Part shown: positions 1 through 8,296 of the stretch, piece after piece
How positions within the stretch are numbered: the stretch's first letter is position 1
How the letters are laid out: every line of letters begins with the position of its first letter
Assembly: GCF_949296715.1 (NCBI RefSeq)
Contig: NZ_CASFQD010000039.1
Span: forward strand, 1 to 41,232
Source of the DNA: an uncultured Alistipes sp.
GTDB taxonomy: Bacteria > Bacteroidota > Bacteroidia > Bacteroidales > Rikenellaceae
Reading direction: 5' to 3'
Length of the DNA: 41,232 bases
Notes under the pieces: model-generated
What the model saw: the letters and a program-made list of their open reading frames with translations, nothing else
Databases searched by the model: none
Told to the model about the DNA's origin: nothing
Program-made: the position numbers and the translations under genes

Positions 1-15
1 CGTTTTTTTGACATA

Positions 16-59
16 AAAACAGAGATTAGTAGAAACCGGTTTCTACTAATCTCTGTTTT
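16..59. repeat. Perfect 44-bp palindrome (22-bp arms, no spacer)
   Basis: Positions 16-37 and 38-59 are exact reverse complements, with the centre at the ACCGGT step. The arms are AT-rich. Either strand would give a hairpin followed by a short T run (four T on plus, five on minus), so it could be a bidirectional terminator between gdhA and a gene left of the window. A perfect, loop-free dyad this long is unusual for a terminator, so a protein or recombination site remains possible. Confidence 0.8.
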
Positions 60-128
60 ATCCTCCTAACTGCCAAATATTAGGTCGGTTACATTTTATA
101 TCTCCAACCAATTTTGGCATCATTACCC

Positions 129-157
129 AAAAAAGGCGGACCCTGAAGTCCGCCTTT
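129..157 (-). terminator. Rho-independent terminator of gdhA
   Basis: The 10-bp stem 132-141 / 148-157 has a 6-nt loop. On the minus strand the stem is followed by a run of T (complement of A 129-134). It lies 26 bases past the gdhA stop codon. Confidence 0.85.
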
Positions 158-182
158 CCCGTATTATCTCCGCGTCTTCCGA

Positions 183-1520
183 TTACAGGATGCCCTGCTC
201 GACCATCGACTTGGCAACCTTCATGAAGCCGGCGATGTTGGCGCCCTTCATGTAGTTGATGTAGCCGTCCTTCTCCGTTCCGTACTCCAGGCAGGCGTGG
301 TGGATCGACGACATGATCTGATGCAGCTTGGCATCGACCTCCTCGGCCGTCCAGTTGAGCTTCTGGGAGTTCTGCGTCATCTCCAGACCCGACGTGGCCA
401 CGCCGCCGGCGTTCACGGCCTTGCCCGGTCCGTAGGGAATCTTCGCCGCGATGAAGGCGTCGATGGCCTCCGGGCGGCAGCCCATGTTCGAAACCTCGGC
501 CACGATCTTCACGCCGTTGGCCAGCAGCTTCTTGGCATCCTCGCCGTCCAGCTCGTTCTGCGTGGCGCACGGCATGGCGATGTCGACCTTGACCTCCCAC
601 GGCTTGCGGCCTGCGAAGAACTGCGAACCCGGGAACTTCTTGGCATAGGGTTCCACGACGTCGTTGTTCGAGGCGCGCAGCTCGAGCATGTAGGCGATCT
701 TCTCGGCGTTCAGACCCTCCGGATCGTAGATGTAGCCGTCGGGACCCGAAATCGTCACGACCTTGGCCCCCAGCTCCGTAGCCTTCGTCGCAGCGCCCCA
801 GGCCACGTTGCCGAAGCCCGAGATGGCGATCGTCTGGCCCTTGATGTCCATGCCGGCCTTCTCGAGCATCTGGCGCAGGAAGTAGACGGCGCCGAAGCCC
901 GTAGCCTCGGGACGGATGAGCGATCCGCCGTAGGTCATGCCCTTGCCCGTCAGCACGCCCGTGTTCTCGCGGGCCAGCTTGCGGTACATGCCGTAGAGGA
1001 AGCCGATCTCGCGGCCGCCCACGCCGATGTCACCGGCCGGAACGTCCGTCTCGGGACCGATGTGGCACCACAACTCCGTCATGAAGGCCTGGCAGAAGCG
1101 CATCACCTCGCGATCCGACTTGCCCTTGGGGTTGAAGTCCGAACCGCCCTTCGCACCGCCCATGGGCAGCGTCGTCAGCGCGTTCTTGAAAATCTGCTCG
1201 AAGCCCAGGAACTTCAGGATCGAGGGGTTCACCGAGGGGTGGAAACGCAAACCGCCCTTGTAGGGGCCGATGGCGTTGTTGAACTGGATGCGGTAGCCGG
1301 TGTTGACCTGCACCTCGCCCTTGTCGTCGACCCATACCACCTTGAAGGTGAAGATGCGGTCCGGCTCGACGATACGCTCGGCAATCCGGTTGGCCTCGAA
1401 TTCGGGATGCTGGTTGTAAGCCTCTTCCACCGTCATGAGGACCTCACGGACGGCCTGCAGATACTCGCTTTCGCCGGGGTGCTTGCGCTCAAGCTCCGCC
1501 ATAATTTTGTTTACGTTCAT
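183..1520 (-). CDS. gdhA: NADP-type glutamate dehydrogenase
   Basis: This 445-residue cytoplasmic enzyme reductively aminates 2-oxoglutarate with ammonium to give glutamate; it is the main ammonium-assimilating reaction in many gut Bacteroidales. The length fits the hexameric 50-kDa class. The dehydrogenase signature around the catalytic lysine (PMGGAKGGSDFNPKGKS) and the upstream segment GPYKGGLRFHPSV are intact. The C-terminal half has the Rossmann nucleotide-binding segment SGFGNVAWGAA, and the conserved stretch GPGKAVNAGGVATSGLEM follows. The start at MNVNKIMAELE gives the usual N-terminus. The gene is monocistronic: it has its own -7 box (1587-1594) and a strong terminator just after the stop. 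Coenzyme preference for NADPH is assigned from overall family resemblance, not from a tested residue. Confidence 0.97.
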   Translation of the reverse strand: MNVNKIMAELERKHPGESEYLQAVREVLMTVEEAYNQHPEFEANRIAERIVEPDRIFTFKVVWVDDKGEVQVNTGYRIQFNNAIGPYKGGLRFHPSVNPSILKFLGFEQIFKNALTTLPMGGAKGGSDFNPKGKSDREVMRFCQAFMTELWCHIGPETDVPAGDIGVGGREIGFLYGMYRKLARENTGVLTGKGMTYGGSLIRPEATGFGAVYFLRQMLEKAGMDIKGQTIAISGFGNVAWGAATKATELGAKVVTISGPDGYIYDPEGLNAEKIAYMLELRASNNDVVEPYAKKFPGSQFFAGRKPWEVKVDIAMPCATQNELDGEDAKKLLANGVKIVAEVSNMGCRPEAIDAFIAAKIPYGPGKAVNAGGVATSGLEMTQNSQKLNWTAEEVDAKLHQIMSSIHHACLEYGTEKDGYINYMKGANIAGFMKVAKSMVEQGIL

Positions 1521-1586
1521 AACAATAGGTATTTTGGTTGGTTGATCGTTCTGCGGTTTTGTCGGACAATGCGATGTTGTCTGTTA

Positions 1587-1594
1587 CAAATATA
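1587..1594 (-). promoter_or_regulatory. Bacteroidetes -7 promoter box for gdhA
   Basis: The minus strand reads TATATTTG, matching TAnnTTTG, 67 bases upstream of the gdhA start codon. No clear -33 element is visible. Confidence 0.6.
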
Positions 1595-1626
1595 GCAAAT
1601 TTTATTATGGATCGTAACTTTTCGTG

Positions 1627-1658
1627 AAAAAAATCTGCGGGATCGTCATTCCTCCCGC
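1627..1658 (-). terminator. Terminator overlapping the end of the receiver/PPDK-N gene
   Basis: The stem GCGGGA 1637-1642 / TCCCGC 1653-1658 has a 10-nt loop that contains the stop codon. On the minus strand it is followed by AGA and seven T (complement of 1627-1633). The upstream arm therefore lies inside the last codons. Confidence 0.6.
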
Positions 1659-4627
1659 TCCTCGCGCACCATGCCCTTGTTCGAGCGGCCGTCGATGGTG
1701 ACCCACAGCGGCCTCTCGAAGCGCACCAGGCGCAGGTAGCGGCCCTCCCACACGGCGGGCCGGGCGTCGAGCAGCTTTTCGCGGAAGATGCCCTCGCCGC
1801 GCGAGGGGTTGATCGTCAGATAGCCCACGCCCAGCGACGTGACGTTCTGGAAGAAGTGTGTGCCCTGCGAGGGCTCGACGTCGAACTTCTCGATGTTGCA
1901 CTCGACGATGACCTTCGCCTCGGAGATGTGCGTCCACTTGACCGGCACGCCGAGGAACGGGTCCGACGAGCCCCAGCGTCCCGGACCGACGAGGATGTAG
2001 CTGCGCTTCTCGTCGCGCATGCGGGCGTTGAGGCCCAGCAGCTCGTCGGCGATCTTCTCCGTGGAGAGCGAGTCGAAGTCGGCGCTCTTGACGTAGATGA
2101 TGTCGGCGATGTCGGACATGCGGCCGATGCCCAGGGCGCTCTCGCCGTAGATGAGCGCTTCGGCCGGGTTCTCGCGGCTCCAGTCGATCGGGCGGTTGTC
2201 CTGGTTGTCGATGATCGGCCGGATCTGCAGCAGGTTGAAGATCCGCTGCCGCCCGGGTGCGACGTCCATGTTCACGGCGAACTCCACCTCTACGGGGCAG
2301 CGCATCTCGTCGGCGCCCATGCGCAGGATGTCCGAGATGATCTCGGCCAGCGGGAAGGTGTTGTACTTGAGGATGTTGTTGAAGGTGATGACGCGGCGGC
2401 CCCGGTCGAACGGGCTGTCCGATATGCGTTCGTTCTCGCGGTCCCAGACCGAGCAGACGTGGCGTGCGTTGCGGTAGTCGCCGATCTCCTGCAGCGTCAG
2501 GCGGTGGAGGTTCACCGCGTCGTCGATCGACGTGCGGAACTCCTCGGGGCGCAGGCTCAGGGCCAGCACCTCGCTCTGCGTGTCGCGCAGCGCCAGCTCG
2601 GGCGTCGAGGTCTGGAGGACCTTCTGCGGGTAGCGGGGCGAGAAGCGCAGCGTGCGGCCGCCGTCGACGACCAGCTTGCCCAGCCCCATGGCGATGTTGC
2701 AGACGCCGTCCTCGGGCTTCTCGTCGCCGATGGGGTAGTAGTTGATCGAGCGCGCCACGCCCGAGAAGGTCGGGAAGTAGAGCCCGTTCTGCTCCGTGCC
2801 GCACACCTCCTGCAGGATGACGGCCATCTTCTCCTCCGAGATGAGGTTCTGCGACGTCTGGATGTAGGCGCGCGACGCCGCGAAGTAGACCGAGGCGTAG
2901 ACGCTCTTGACGGCGCGCAGCACGAGGCGCAGCATCTGGTCCTCGTTCTCCGTGTAGGGGATCATGTAGGTGGAGTAGATGCCGGCGAAGGGCTGGTAGT
3001 GCGAGTCCTCGAGTTTCGACGACGAACGCACGGCCAGCGGCGTGCGCACGGTGCGGATATAGGCCTTGAGCTCCTCCTGCAGCCGCTGCGGGATTGTCGA
3101 GGTGACAAACTCCGAGAGAATCTCCTCGTCGGAAGCTTCCTGCGAGATGACGTACTTCAGGCCGTTCATGTCGATGAACTCGTCGAAATACTCCGTGGCG
3201 ATGACCACCGAGCGGGGGATCATGATGCGCACGTTCTCGTGCTTGTCGTACTGGCGGTACTTGATGAGCATCGAGTTCATGAAGGCCAGGCCGCGGGCCT
3301 TTCCGCCGAGCGACCCCTCGCCGATGCGGGCGAAGGCCACGGCGTCGGAGTAGGTCTCGGGGTCGAAGCGTGCGACGACGCCCTGTCCGAGCAGCGTGCG
3401 GTAGTCGCGGATGAGGTTCTCGAGCACGCGGCGGTGCTCCTCGACCGTCGCGAAGTGGCTCTTGTTGTACTGGCGGATCGAGGCAGCCAGCGGGAAGAGG
3501 CCCCGCGAGTAGAGCCATTTCGAGAGGTGGTTCTGCGAGGTGTGGTACTCGAACGCCCGGTCGGGGATCGTGGCGATCATCTGCTGCATCTGGGCGAGGT
3601 CCTTCGCGCGGCCGATCTCGGCCCCCGTGTCGGGGTCCTTGAAGACGAAGTCCCCGAAGGCGAACTCCTTGGAGATGTATTCGTGCAGCTGCGTGAGCAG
3701 CGTCTTGGAGTTCTTGGCGATGAACCCCGCACCGAGGCGCCCGGCCTCGGCGGCGAACTCCGTCTGCGAGGATTGCAGCAGCACCGGCATCAGCGGGTTG
3801 TCCTCCTTGATGCGGCGGCAGAGGTCGATGCCGGCGTCGAGCTTCTCGCTCTGCGGCGGGTCGTGGCGGTGCAGCACGAAGCCCACGTCGGAGATCACGC
3901 CCAGCAGGTTCTTCTTGTAGCGGTCGTAGAGCTCCGTGGCCTCTTCGTAGCTCGTGGCCAGCAGGATTTTCGGCCGCGCGCGCTTGCGCAGCACCTGCTG
4001 CTGCTCGTTGAAGGCATCCTTCAGGAACTCGGTGTTCTGGAGCAGGATCAGCTTGTAGAGTTCGGGCAGGTAGGTCGAGTAGAAGCGGATCGAGTCCTCG
4101 ACGAGCAGGATTGCCTGCACACCCCCCTGGAGGATGTCCTCCGGGGCGTTCATGTGGTCCTCGATGAGCTTGATGATGGCGATGATGAGGTCCGTGTTGC
4201 CGTGCCAGCAGAAGATGTAGTCGAGCCCCGAGCGGTCCTGCTCCTCGATGCGGCGGTAGATGTCCTTCGAGAAGGAGGTCAGCAGCGCCACGGGAATCTG
4301 CGGATGGCGCTCCTTGACCAGCCGGGCGAAGGCGAAGACGTCGGGTTCGCCGACGTTGTACATCGTCAGGATGAAGTCGAACGTGTCGTCCTCGGCGAGC
4401 AGCGCCAGCGCCTCGGAGGTCGAGCTCACGCGCGTGAACGACGGCGGGTTGGACATGTTCAGGTCGAGGTACTCCTGGTTGATCTGCGATTCGATGTGTC
4501 CGTCCTCCTCGAGGATGTAGCCGTCGTAGCTGCAACAGACGAGCAGAATCTTGTGAATCCGGTACTTCATGAAGCGGTACTGGGCGAGGCTGTCGTCCGG
4601 GAGGTACTTTTCGAGATGCTGGTTCAT
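1646..4627 (-). CDS. Receiver-domain / PPDK N-terminal ATP-grasp hybrid protein
   Basis: This is a 993-residue protein. Residues about 24-150 resemble a receiver domain but lack the acidic pair and the acceptor aspartate. Residues about 170-320 form a second receiver-like domain with the full catalytic set: E177-D178, D247, S286/S287 and K305. From about 435 onward comes a pyruvate-phosphate-dikinase type ATP-grasp domain (GGKARGL 441-447, VRSSSKLEDS 533-542, later LLQIRPI). The phospho-histidine swivelling domain and the PEP/pyruvate TIM barrel of PEP synthase and PPDK are absent, so it should not make PEP by itself. Proteins of this type are often labelled PEP synthase in Bacteroidetes; that name is probably misleading. 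I chose the ATG at 4627: an upstream in-frame ATG at 4804 lies at or above the likely promoter (4802-4809), and its extra 59 residues look random. A roughly 170-base leader would result. The substrate is unknown. Confidence 0.85.
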   Translation of the reverse strand: MNQHLEKYLPDDSLAQYRFMKYRIHKILLVCCSYDGYILEEDGHIESQINQEYLDLNMSNPPSFTRVSSTSEALALLAEDDTFDFILTMYNVGEPDVFAFARLVKERHPQIPVALLTSFSKDIYRRIEEQDRSGLDYIFCWHGNTDLIIAIIKLIEDHMNAPEDILQGGVQAILLVEDSIRFYSTYLPELYKLILLQNTEFLKDAFNEQQQVLRKRARPKILLATSYEEATELYDRYKKNLLGVISDVGFVLHRHDPPQSEKLDAGIDLCRRIKEDNPLMPVLLQSSQTEFAAEAGRLGAGFIAKNSKTLLTQLHEYISKEFAFGDFVFKDPDTGAEIGRAKDLAQMQQMIATIPDRAFEYHTSQNHLSKWLYSRGLFPLAASIRQYNKSHFATVEEHRRVLENLIRDYRTLLGQGVVARFDPETYSDAVAFARIGEGSLGGKARGLAFMNSMLIKYRQYDKHENVRIMIPRSVVIATEYFDEFIDMNGLKYVISQEASDEEILSEFVTSTIPQRLQEELKAYIRTVRTPLAVRSSSKLEDSHYQPFAGIYSTYMIPYTENEDQMLRLVLRAVKSVYASVYFAASRAYIQTSQNLISEEKMAVILQEVCGTEQNGLYFPTFSGVARSINYYPIGDEKPEDGVCNIAMGLGKLVVDGGRTLRFSPRYPQKVLQTSTPELALRDTQSEVLALSLRPEEFRTSIDDAVNLHRLTLQEIGDYRNARHVCSVWDRENERISDSPFDRGRRVITFNNILKYNTFPLAEIISDILRMGADEMRCPVEVEFAVNMDVAPGRQRIFNLLQIRPIIDNQDNRPIDWSRENPAEALIYGESALGIGRMSDIADIIYVKSADFDSLSTEKIADELLGLNARMRDEKRSYILVGPGRWGSSDPFLGVPVKWTHISEAKVIVECNIEKFDVEPSQGTHFFQNVTSLGVGYLTINPSRGEGIFREKLLDARPAVWEGRYLRLVRFERPLWVTIDGRSNKGMVREEREE

Positions 4628-4801
4628 GGGCGTGGGTTTGTTTCGGTACGGGGGTTGCCGGACGAAGGGGCAGGCCGCGCGGCCGCGGGTGACGGCGCGT
4701 GCCGCGGCGTGGACGCCTGTCGGAGCGGGAGTGCGCGGAATGCCATTTCGTGTCGGTCGGTTTGTGTGGTTGTGCTCCTCTTGTCGCAAAACAAGTGATG
4801 T

Positions 4802-4809
4802 CAAATGTA
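4802..4809 (-). promoter_or_regulatory. -7 promoter box for the receiver/PPDK-N gene
   Basis: The minus strand reads TACATTTG (TAnnTTTG). Placing transcription just downstream excludes the in-frame ATG at 4804 and supports the start at 4627. Confidence 0.5.
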
Positions 4810-4829
4810 AAAATACACAAAAAAATGGT

Positions 4830-4837
4830 TACCTTTG
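4830..4837 (+). promoter_or_regulatory. -7 promoter box for the GNAT-gcvT-DHOD-like operon
   Basis: The plus strand reads TACCTTTG, 40 bases upstream of the start codon at 4878. It lies back to back with the minus-strand box at 4802-4809, forming a compact divergent promoter region. Confidence 0.6.
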
Positions 4838-4877
4838 TTCGGATGAACGAATTTTCGGACGAATCAAACGCAAAAAG

Positions 4878-6086
4878 ATGAATACGGGAAAATATACCCT
4901 GCAGGAGGTCACCTCGCCGGCCGTCGAGCGCGAGTGGCTCGACCTGCCCAAGCGCATCTACAAGGGCAACCGCAACTGGGTCTGCCCGCTGGACTGCGAT
5001 ATCCGCAAGGTCTTCGATCCGGCGAAGAACGAACTCTTCGCCGACGGCGAGGCCATCCGCTGGGTGGTCCGCGACGCCGAAGGCGAGGTCGTGGGACGCA
5101 TCGCGGCCTTCTACAACCGCGAGAAGGCAGCCCTCGAGGAGCAGCCCACGGGCGGCTGCGGCTTCTTCGAGGCGATCAACGACCAGCAGGTTGCCGACAT
5201 GATGTTCGACGCCGCGCGCATGTGGCTTGCGAGCCGCGGCATGGAGGCCATGGACGGCCCGGTCAACTTCGGGCAGCGCCGCGACTGGTGGGGCCTGCTC
5301 GTCGAGGGCTACGAGTTCCAGCCCCTCTACGCGAACCCCTACAACCCGCCCTACTACAAGGAGCTGTTCGAGAACTACGGCTTCCAGAACTACTTCAACC
5401 AGAACAGTTACATCTGGCGGGCCAACATCTCGGAGATGAACGAACGCACCTTCGACCGGGCCGAACGGCTGCTCTCGATTCCGGGCTACCACATCGAGAA
5501 CATCGACATGAACAACCTGGAGGAGGCGGCCGAGAACTTCCGTCTGGTCTACAACAAGGCGTGGGCGCTCTTCTCGGGTGTCAAGCCCATGACGCGCGAG
5601 GAGGCGCTCGAGATGCTGCACGAAATGAAGCCGCTGATCGACCCCAACATCATTTTCTTCGCCTACTTCAACGACGAGCCGATCGGCTTCTTCATCACGG
5701 TGCCCGACCTGAACTGCATCATCGGCCGCTTCAACGGCAAGTTCGGCCTGTGGCAGAAGCTCCAGTTGTTGTGGGAGCTGAAGGTGCGCAAGCGCAGCAG
5801 TCGCATCTTCGGCATCATCTTCGGCATCGCGCCCGAATTCCACGGCAAGGGGGTCGAGTCGGCGATCATGGTGCGCTACTGGCACTTCATGATGCAGACG
5901 CAGACGCGCTACAAGACGCTCGAACTGGCGTGGATCGGCGACTTCAACCCGGTGATGAACCGCATGATCGAGACCTACGTCTGCGCCAAGCGCTACAAGG
6001 TGCACACGACCTATCGCTACCTGTTCGACCGCACGAAGGAGTTTCACCGCTGCCCGCGTCTGGGGGTCAAGCGCCGTTACGAATAA
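4878..6086 (+). CDS. GNAT-fold acyltransferase-like protein (function unknown)
   Basis: This 402-residue soluble protein has no signal peptide. The C-terminal half (roughly residues 250-385) has a GNAT-like layout: a strand with FFAYFNDEPIGFFITVPDL, then IFGIIFGIAPEFHGKGVESAIM, where HGKG sits where the acetyl-CoA pyrophosphate loop (Q/RxxGxG/A) would be, then a late strand LAWIGDFNPVMNRMIE. The N-terminal part contains the motif DGPVNFGQRRDWWGLLV. Large N-acyltransferase-like proteins of this shape are common in Bacteroidetes, but I know of no assigned substrate. The start MNTGKYTLQEV was chosen because it follows the -7 box at 4830 at normal distance and an A-rich leader; the frame upstream is non-homologous. 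gcvT follows after 24 bases, so they are probably co-transcribed. Confidence 0.8.
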   Translation: MNTGKYTLQEVTSPAVEREWLDLPKRIYKGNRNWVCPLDCDIRKVFDPAKNELFADGEAIRWVVRDAEGEVVGRIAAFYNREKAALEEQPTGGCGFFEAINDQQVADMMFDAARMWLASRGMEAMDGPVNFGQRRDWWGLLVEGYEFQPLYANPYNPPYYKELFENYGFQNYFNQNSYIWRANISEMNERTFDRAERLLSIPGYHIENIDMNNLEEAAENFRLVYNKAWALFSGVKPMTREEALEMLHEMKPLIDPNIIFFAYFNDEPIGFFITVPDLNCIIGRFNGKFGLWQKLQLLWELKVRKRSSRIFGIIFGIAPEFHGKGVESAIMVRYWHFMMQTQTRYKTLELAWIGDFNPVMNRMIETYVCAKRYKVHTTYRYLFDRTKEFHRCPRLGVKRRYE

Positions 6087-6110
6087 GACCAAAACCTTAA
6101 TACTTTCCTG

Positions 6111-7211
6111 ATGAAAACCACCGTATTTACCAAGTACCACATCGCCGCAGGGGCCCGCATGGCCGAATTCGCGGGATACAACATGCCCATCGAGTTCACG
6201 GGCATCAACGACGAGCACATGGCCGTGCGTGAGGGTGCGGGCGTCTTCGACGTGAGCCACATGGGCGAAATCTGGGTCAAGGGCCCGCATGCGCTCGACC
6301 TGCTGCAGCGCATCACCTCGAACGACGTGTCGAAGCTCTACGACGGCAAGGTGCAGTATACGTGCATGCCCAACGGCCGCGGCGGCATCGTCGACGACGT
6401 GCTGGTCTACCGCATCGACGCCGGGACCTACATGCTCTGCGTGAACGCCGCCAATATCGAGAAGGACTGGAACCACATCTGTGAGGAGGGCAGGGCCTTC
6501 GGCATGGAGGCGGGCCACGGCAAGCAGCTCTACAACGCTTCGGACGAGATTTGCCAGCTGGCCGTGCAGGGACCGCTGGCCATGAAGATTGTGCAGAAGA
6601 TGTGCGACGAGCCCGTCGAGCAGATGGAGTACTACACCTTCCGCAAGATGAAGGTCGCCGGTGTGGATGCCATCCTTTCGATTACGGGCTACACGGGCTC
6701 GGGCGGCTGCGAAATCTACGTCGCCAACGAGGACGGCGAGCAGCTGTGGAAGGCCCTCTGGGAGGCCGGTGCCGAATACGGGCTGAAGAACATCGGCCTC
6801 GGCGCACGCGACACGCTGCGCCTGGAGAAGGGCTTCTGCCTCTACGGCAACGACATCGACGACACGACCTCGCCGCTGGAGGCCGGGCTGGGCTGGATTA
6901 CGAAGTTCGCCGAGGGCAAGGAGTTCATCGACCGCCCGCTGCTTGAGCGGCAGAAGGCCGAGGGGCTGAAGCGCCGGCTCGTGGGCTTCCGCATGGTCGA
7001 GCGCGGCGTGCCGCGCCACGGCTACGAACTCGCCGCTCCGGACGGCACGGTCATCGGCCATGTCACGTCGGGCACGATGTCGCCCTGCCTGAAGGTGGGT
7101 ATCGGCATGGGCTATGTCGACGCGGCCCATGCGAAGGCCGGCAGCGAAATTGCCGTCGTGATTCGCGGCAAGGCCGTGAAGGCCGAGGTCGTCAAGATAC
7201 CTTTTGTATAA
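6111..7211 (+). CDS. gcvT: Glycine cleavage system T protein (aminomethyltransferase)
   Basis: GcvT takes the aminomethyl group from lipoylated H protein and, with tetrahydrofolate, gives 5,10-methylene-THF and ammonia. The 366 residues match the family length. The N-terminal folate-binding region is clear (YNMPIEFTGINDEH, GVFDVSHMGEI), as are GRGGIVDDVLVYRI and the C-terminal signature LGARDTLRLEKGFCLYGND followed by SPLEAGLGW. The genes for H and P proteins are not in the window, so the pathway is split in this genome. It sits between the GNAT-like gene (24-base gap) and the DHOD-like gene (29-base gap), with no promoter box of its own visible, which suggests one transcript. Confidence 0.96.
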   Translation: MKTTVFTKYHIAAGARMAEFAGYNMPIEFTGINDEHMAVREGAGVFDVSHMGEIWVKGPHALDLLQRITSNDVSKLYDGKVQYTCMPNGRGGIVDDVLVYRIDAGTYMLCVNAANIEKDWNHICEEGRAFGMEAGHGKQLYNASDEICQLAVQGPLAMKIVQKMCDEPVEQMEYYTFRKMKVAGVDAILSITGYTGSGGCEIYVANEDGEQLWKALWEAGAEYGLKNIGLGARDTLRLEKGFCLYGNDIDDTTSPLEAGLGWITKFAEGKEFIDRPLLERQKAEGLKRRLVGFRMVERGVPRHGYELAAPDGTVIGHVTSGTMSPCLKVGIGMGYVDAAHAKAGSEIAVVIRGKAVKAEVVKIPFV

Positions 7212-7240
7212 CACATAACGCAACCAAAACAGAAAACGCC

Positions 7241-8215
7241 ATGAAGGCCAAATACCTCGGACTCGAACTCTCGAGCCCTGTCATCGTCAGCAGCTCCCCC
7301 TATACGGCCACGAAGGCCTCCGTCGCGCAGTGTGTGCGCAACGGCGCCGGGGCTGTCGTGCTGAAGTCGATCTTTGAAGAGCAGATTCTCCGCCATGCCG
7401 CCGCGTTGGAGTACGCCTCCGATGCCGGCATGGGGGATTCGGGCGAATACCTCGAGCGATACCTCGGCGACGCCTACAAGGCCGAGTTCCTGCAGCTGGT
7501 CCGCGACGCGGCGGGCGAGGGCGTGCCGGTCATTACCAGCATCAACTGCATCGCTTCGGCCTCCGCGTGGGTCGACTACGCCGTCATGATGGCCGAAGCC
7601 GGTGCTTCGGCTCTCGAGCTGAACATCTTTCTCCAGCCGACGGACCGCCACCGCACGGCTGCCGAGATCGAGCAGGAGTATGCCGATGTCGTGCGTGCCG
7701 TGGCCGCAGCCGTGAAGATCCCCGTCTCGGTGAAGCTGCCGCAGCGCCTGACCAACGTGCTGTCGGTCGCCGATGCCCTGCTGGCGCGCGGCGCCCGCGG
7801 CGTGGTGCTCTACAACCGCTTCTTCGAGCCCGACATCGACATCGAACGGATGGAGTTCACGAAGGGCAACCCCTTCAGCAGCCCCTCCGAGCTGCGCAGC
7901 GTGCTGCGTTCGACGGCCCTCTGCTCGGCAGCGCTGCCGCAGCTCGACCTGGCCGTCTCGACCGGTGTGCACGACGGAGAGGCTGCAGTCAAGGCCCTGC
8001 TGTGCGGTGCGCGTGCCGTACAGGTCTGCTCGGCGATCCACGAGAAGGGATATGGCGTCATTGCCGAGATCAACCGTTTCGTCGACGAGTGGGCCGCGCG
8101 TCATGGGTTTGCCTCGCTCGAGGAGTTCCGCGGCAAGATGGACTTCGGGCATCCCGAAAACGACATTTACCAGCGCGTGCAGTACATGAAGTACTTCCCG
8201 CATGATGCGGAGTAG
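7241..8215 (+). CDS. Dihydroorotate dehydrogenase-like flavoprotein
   Basis: This 324-residue TIM-barrel flavoprotein resembles class 1 dihydroorotate dehydrogenase and the related dihydropyrimidine dehydrogenase (PreA) domain. Family features are the N-terminal YLGLELSSPVIVSSSPYT, the phosphate-binding strands ISVKLPQ-like IPVSVKLPQ and VSTGVHDGEAAVKALLCGA, and the end segment AVQVCSAIHEKGYGVI. At the place where class 1 enzymes have N-L-S-C with the catalytic cysteine, this protein reads N-I-F-L (128-131), so the usual catalytic base is missing. The window also carries a better pyrD candidate (17610-18842). This gene is therefore probably a paralogue with another substrate; what that is cannot be told from sequence. 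It is last in the GNAT-gcvT operon and is followed by a strong terminator. Confidence 0.85.
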   Translation: MKAKYLGLELSSPVIVSSSPYTATKASVAQCVRNGAGAVVLKSIFEEQILRHAAALEYASDAGMGDSGEYLERYLGDAYKAEFLQLVRDAAGEGVPVITSINCIASASAWVDYAVMMAEAGASALELNIFLQPTDRHRTAAEIEQEYADVVRAVAAAVKIPVSVKLPQRLTNVLSVADALLARGARGVVLYNRFFEPDIDIERMEFTKGNPFSSPSELRSVLRSTALCSAALPQLDLAVSTGVHDGEAAVKALLCGARAVQVCSAIHEKGYGVIAEINRFVDEWAARHGFASLEEFRGKMDFGHPENDIYQRVQYMKYFPHDAE

Positions 8216-8248
8216 CCCTGCGCTCCTGTAAGCTTCTGTGAAAAGTTG

Positions 8249-8285
8249 ACCGCCGCCGGAGATGTCTCCGGCGGCGGTTGTTTTG
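8249..8285 (+). terminator. Strong terminator after the DHOD-like gene
   Basis: The 14-bp uninterrupted GC-rich stem 8249-8262 / 8265-8278 closes a 2-nt gap and is followed by TTGTTTTGT. It sits between convergent genes, so it may stop transcription from both sides. Confidence 0.8.
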
Positions 8286-8296
8286 TCTGCGCGGCG

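Noticed and set aside
4628..4804. A 59-residue N-terminal extension of the receiver/PPDK-N protein
   Set aside because: The extension has no homology-like features and its ATG falls inside the likely -7 box; the ATG at 4627 begins the recognisable protein.
1605..7223. A 1872-codon minus-strand open frame
   Set aside because: It runs antisense to gcvT and the GNAT gene and out of frame through the receiver/PPDK-N gene. Its product is Arg/Ala/His-rich shadow sequence of GC-rich genes.
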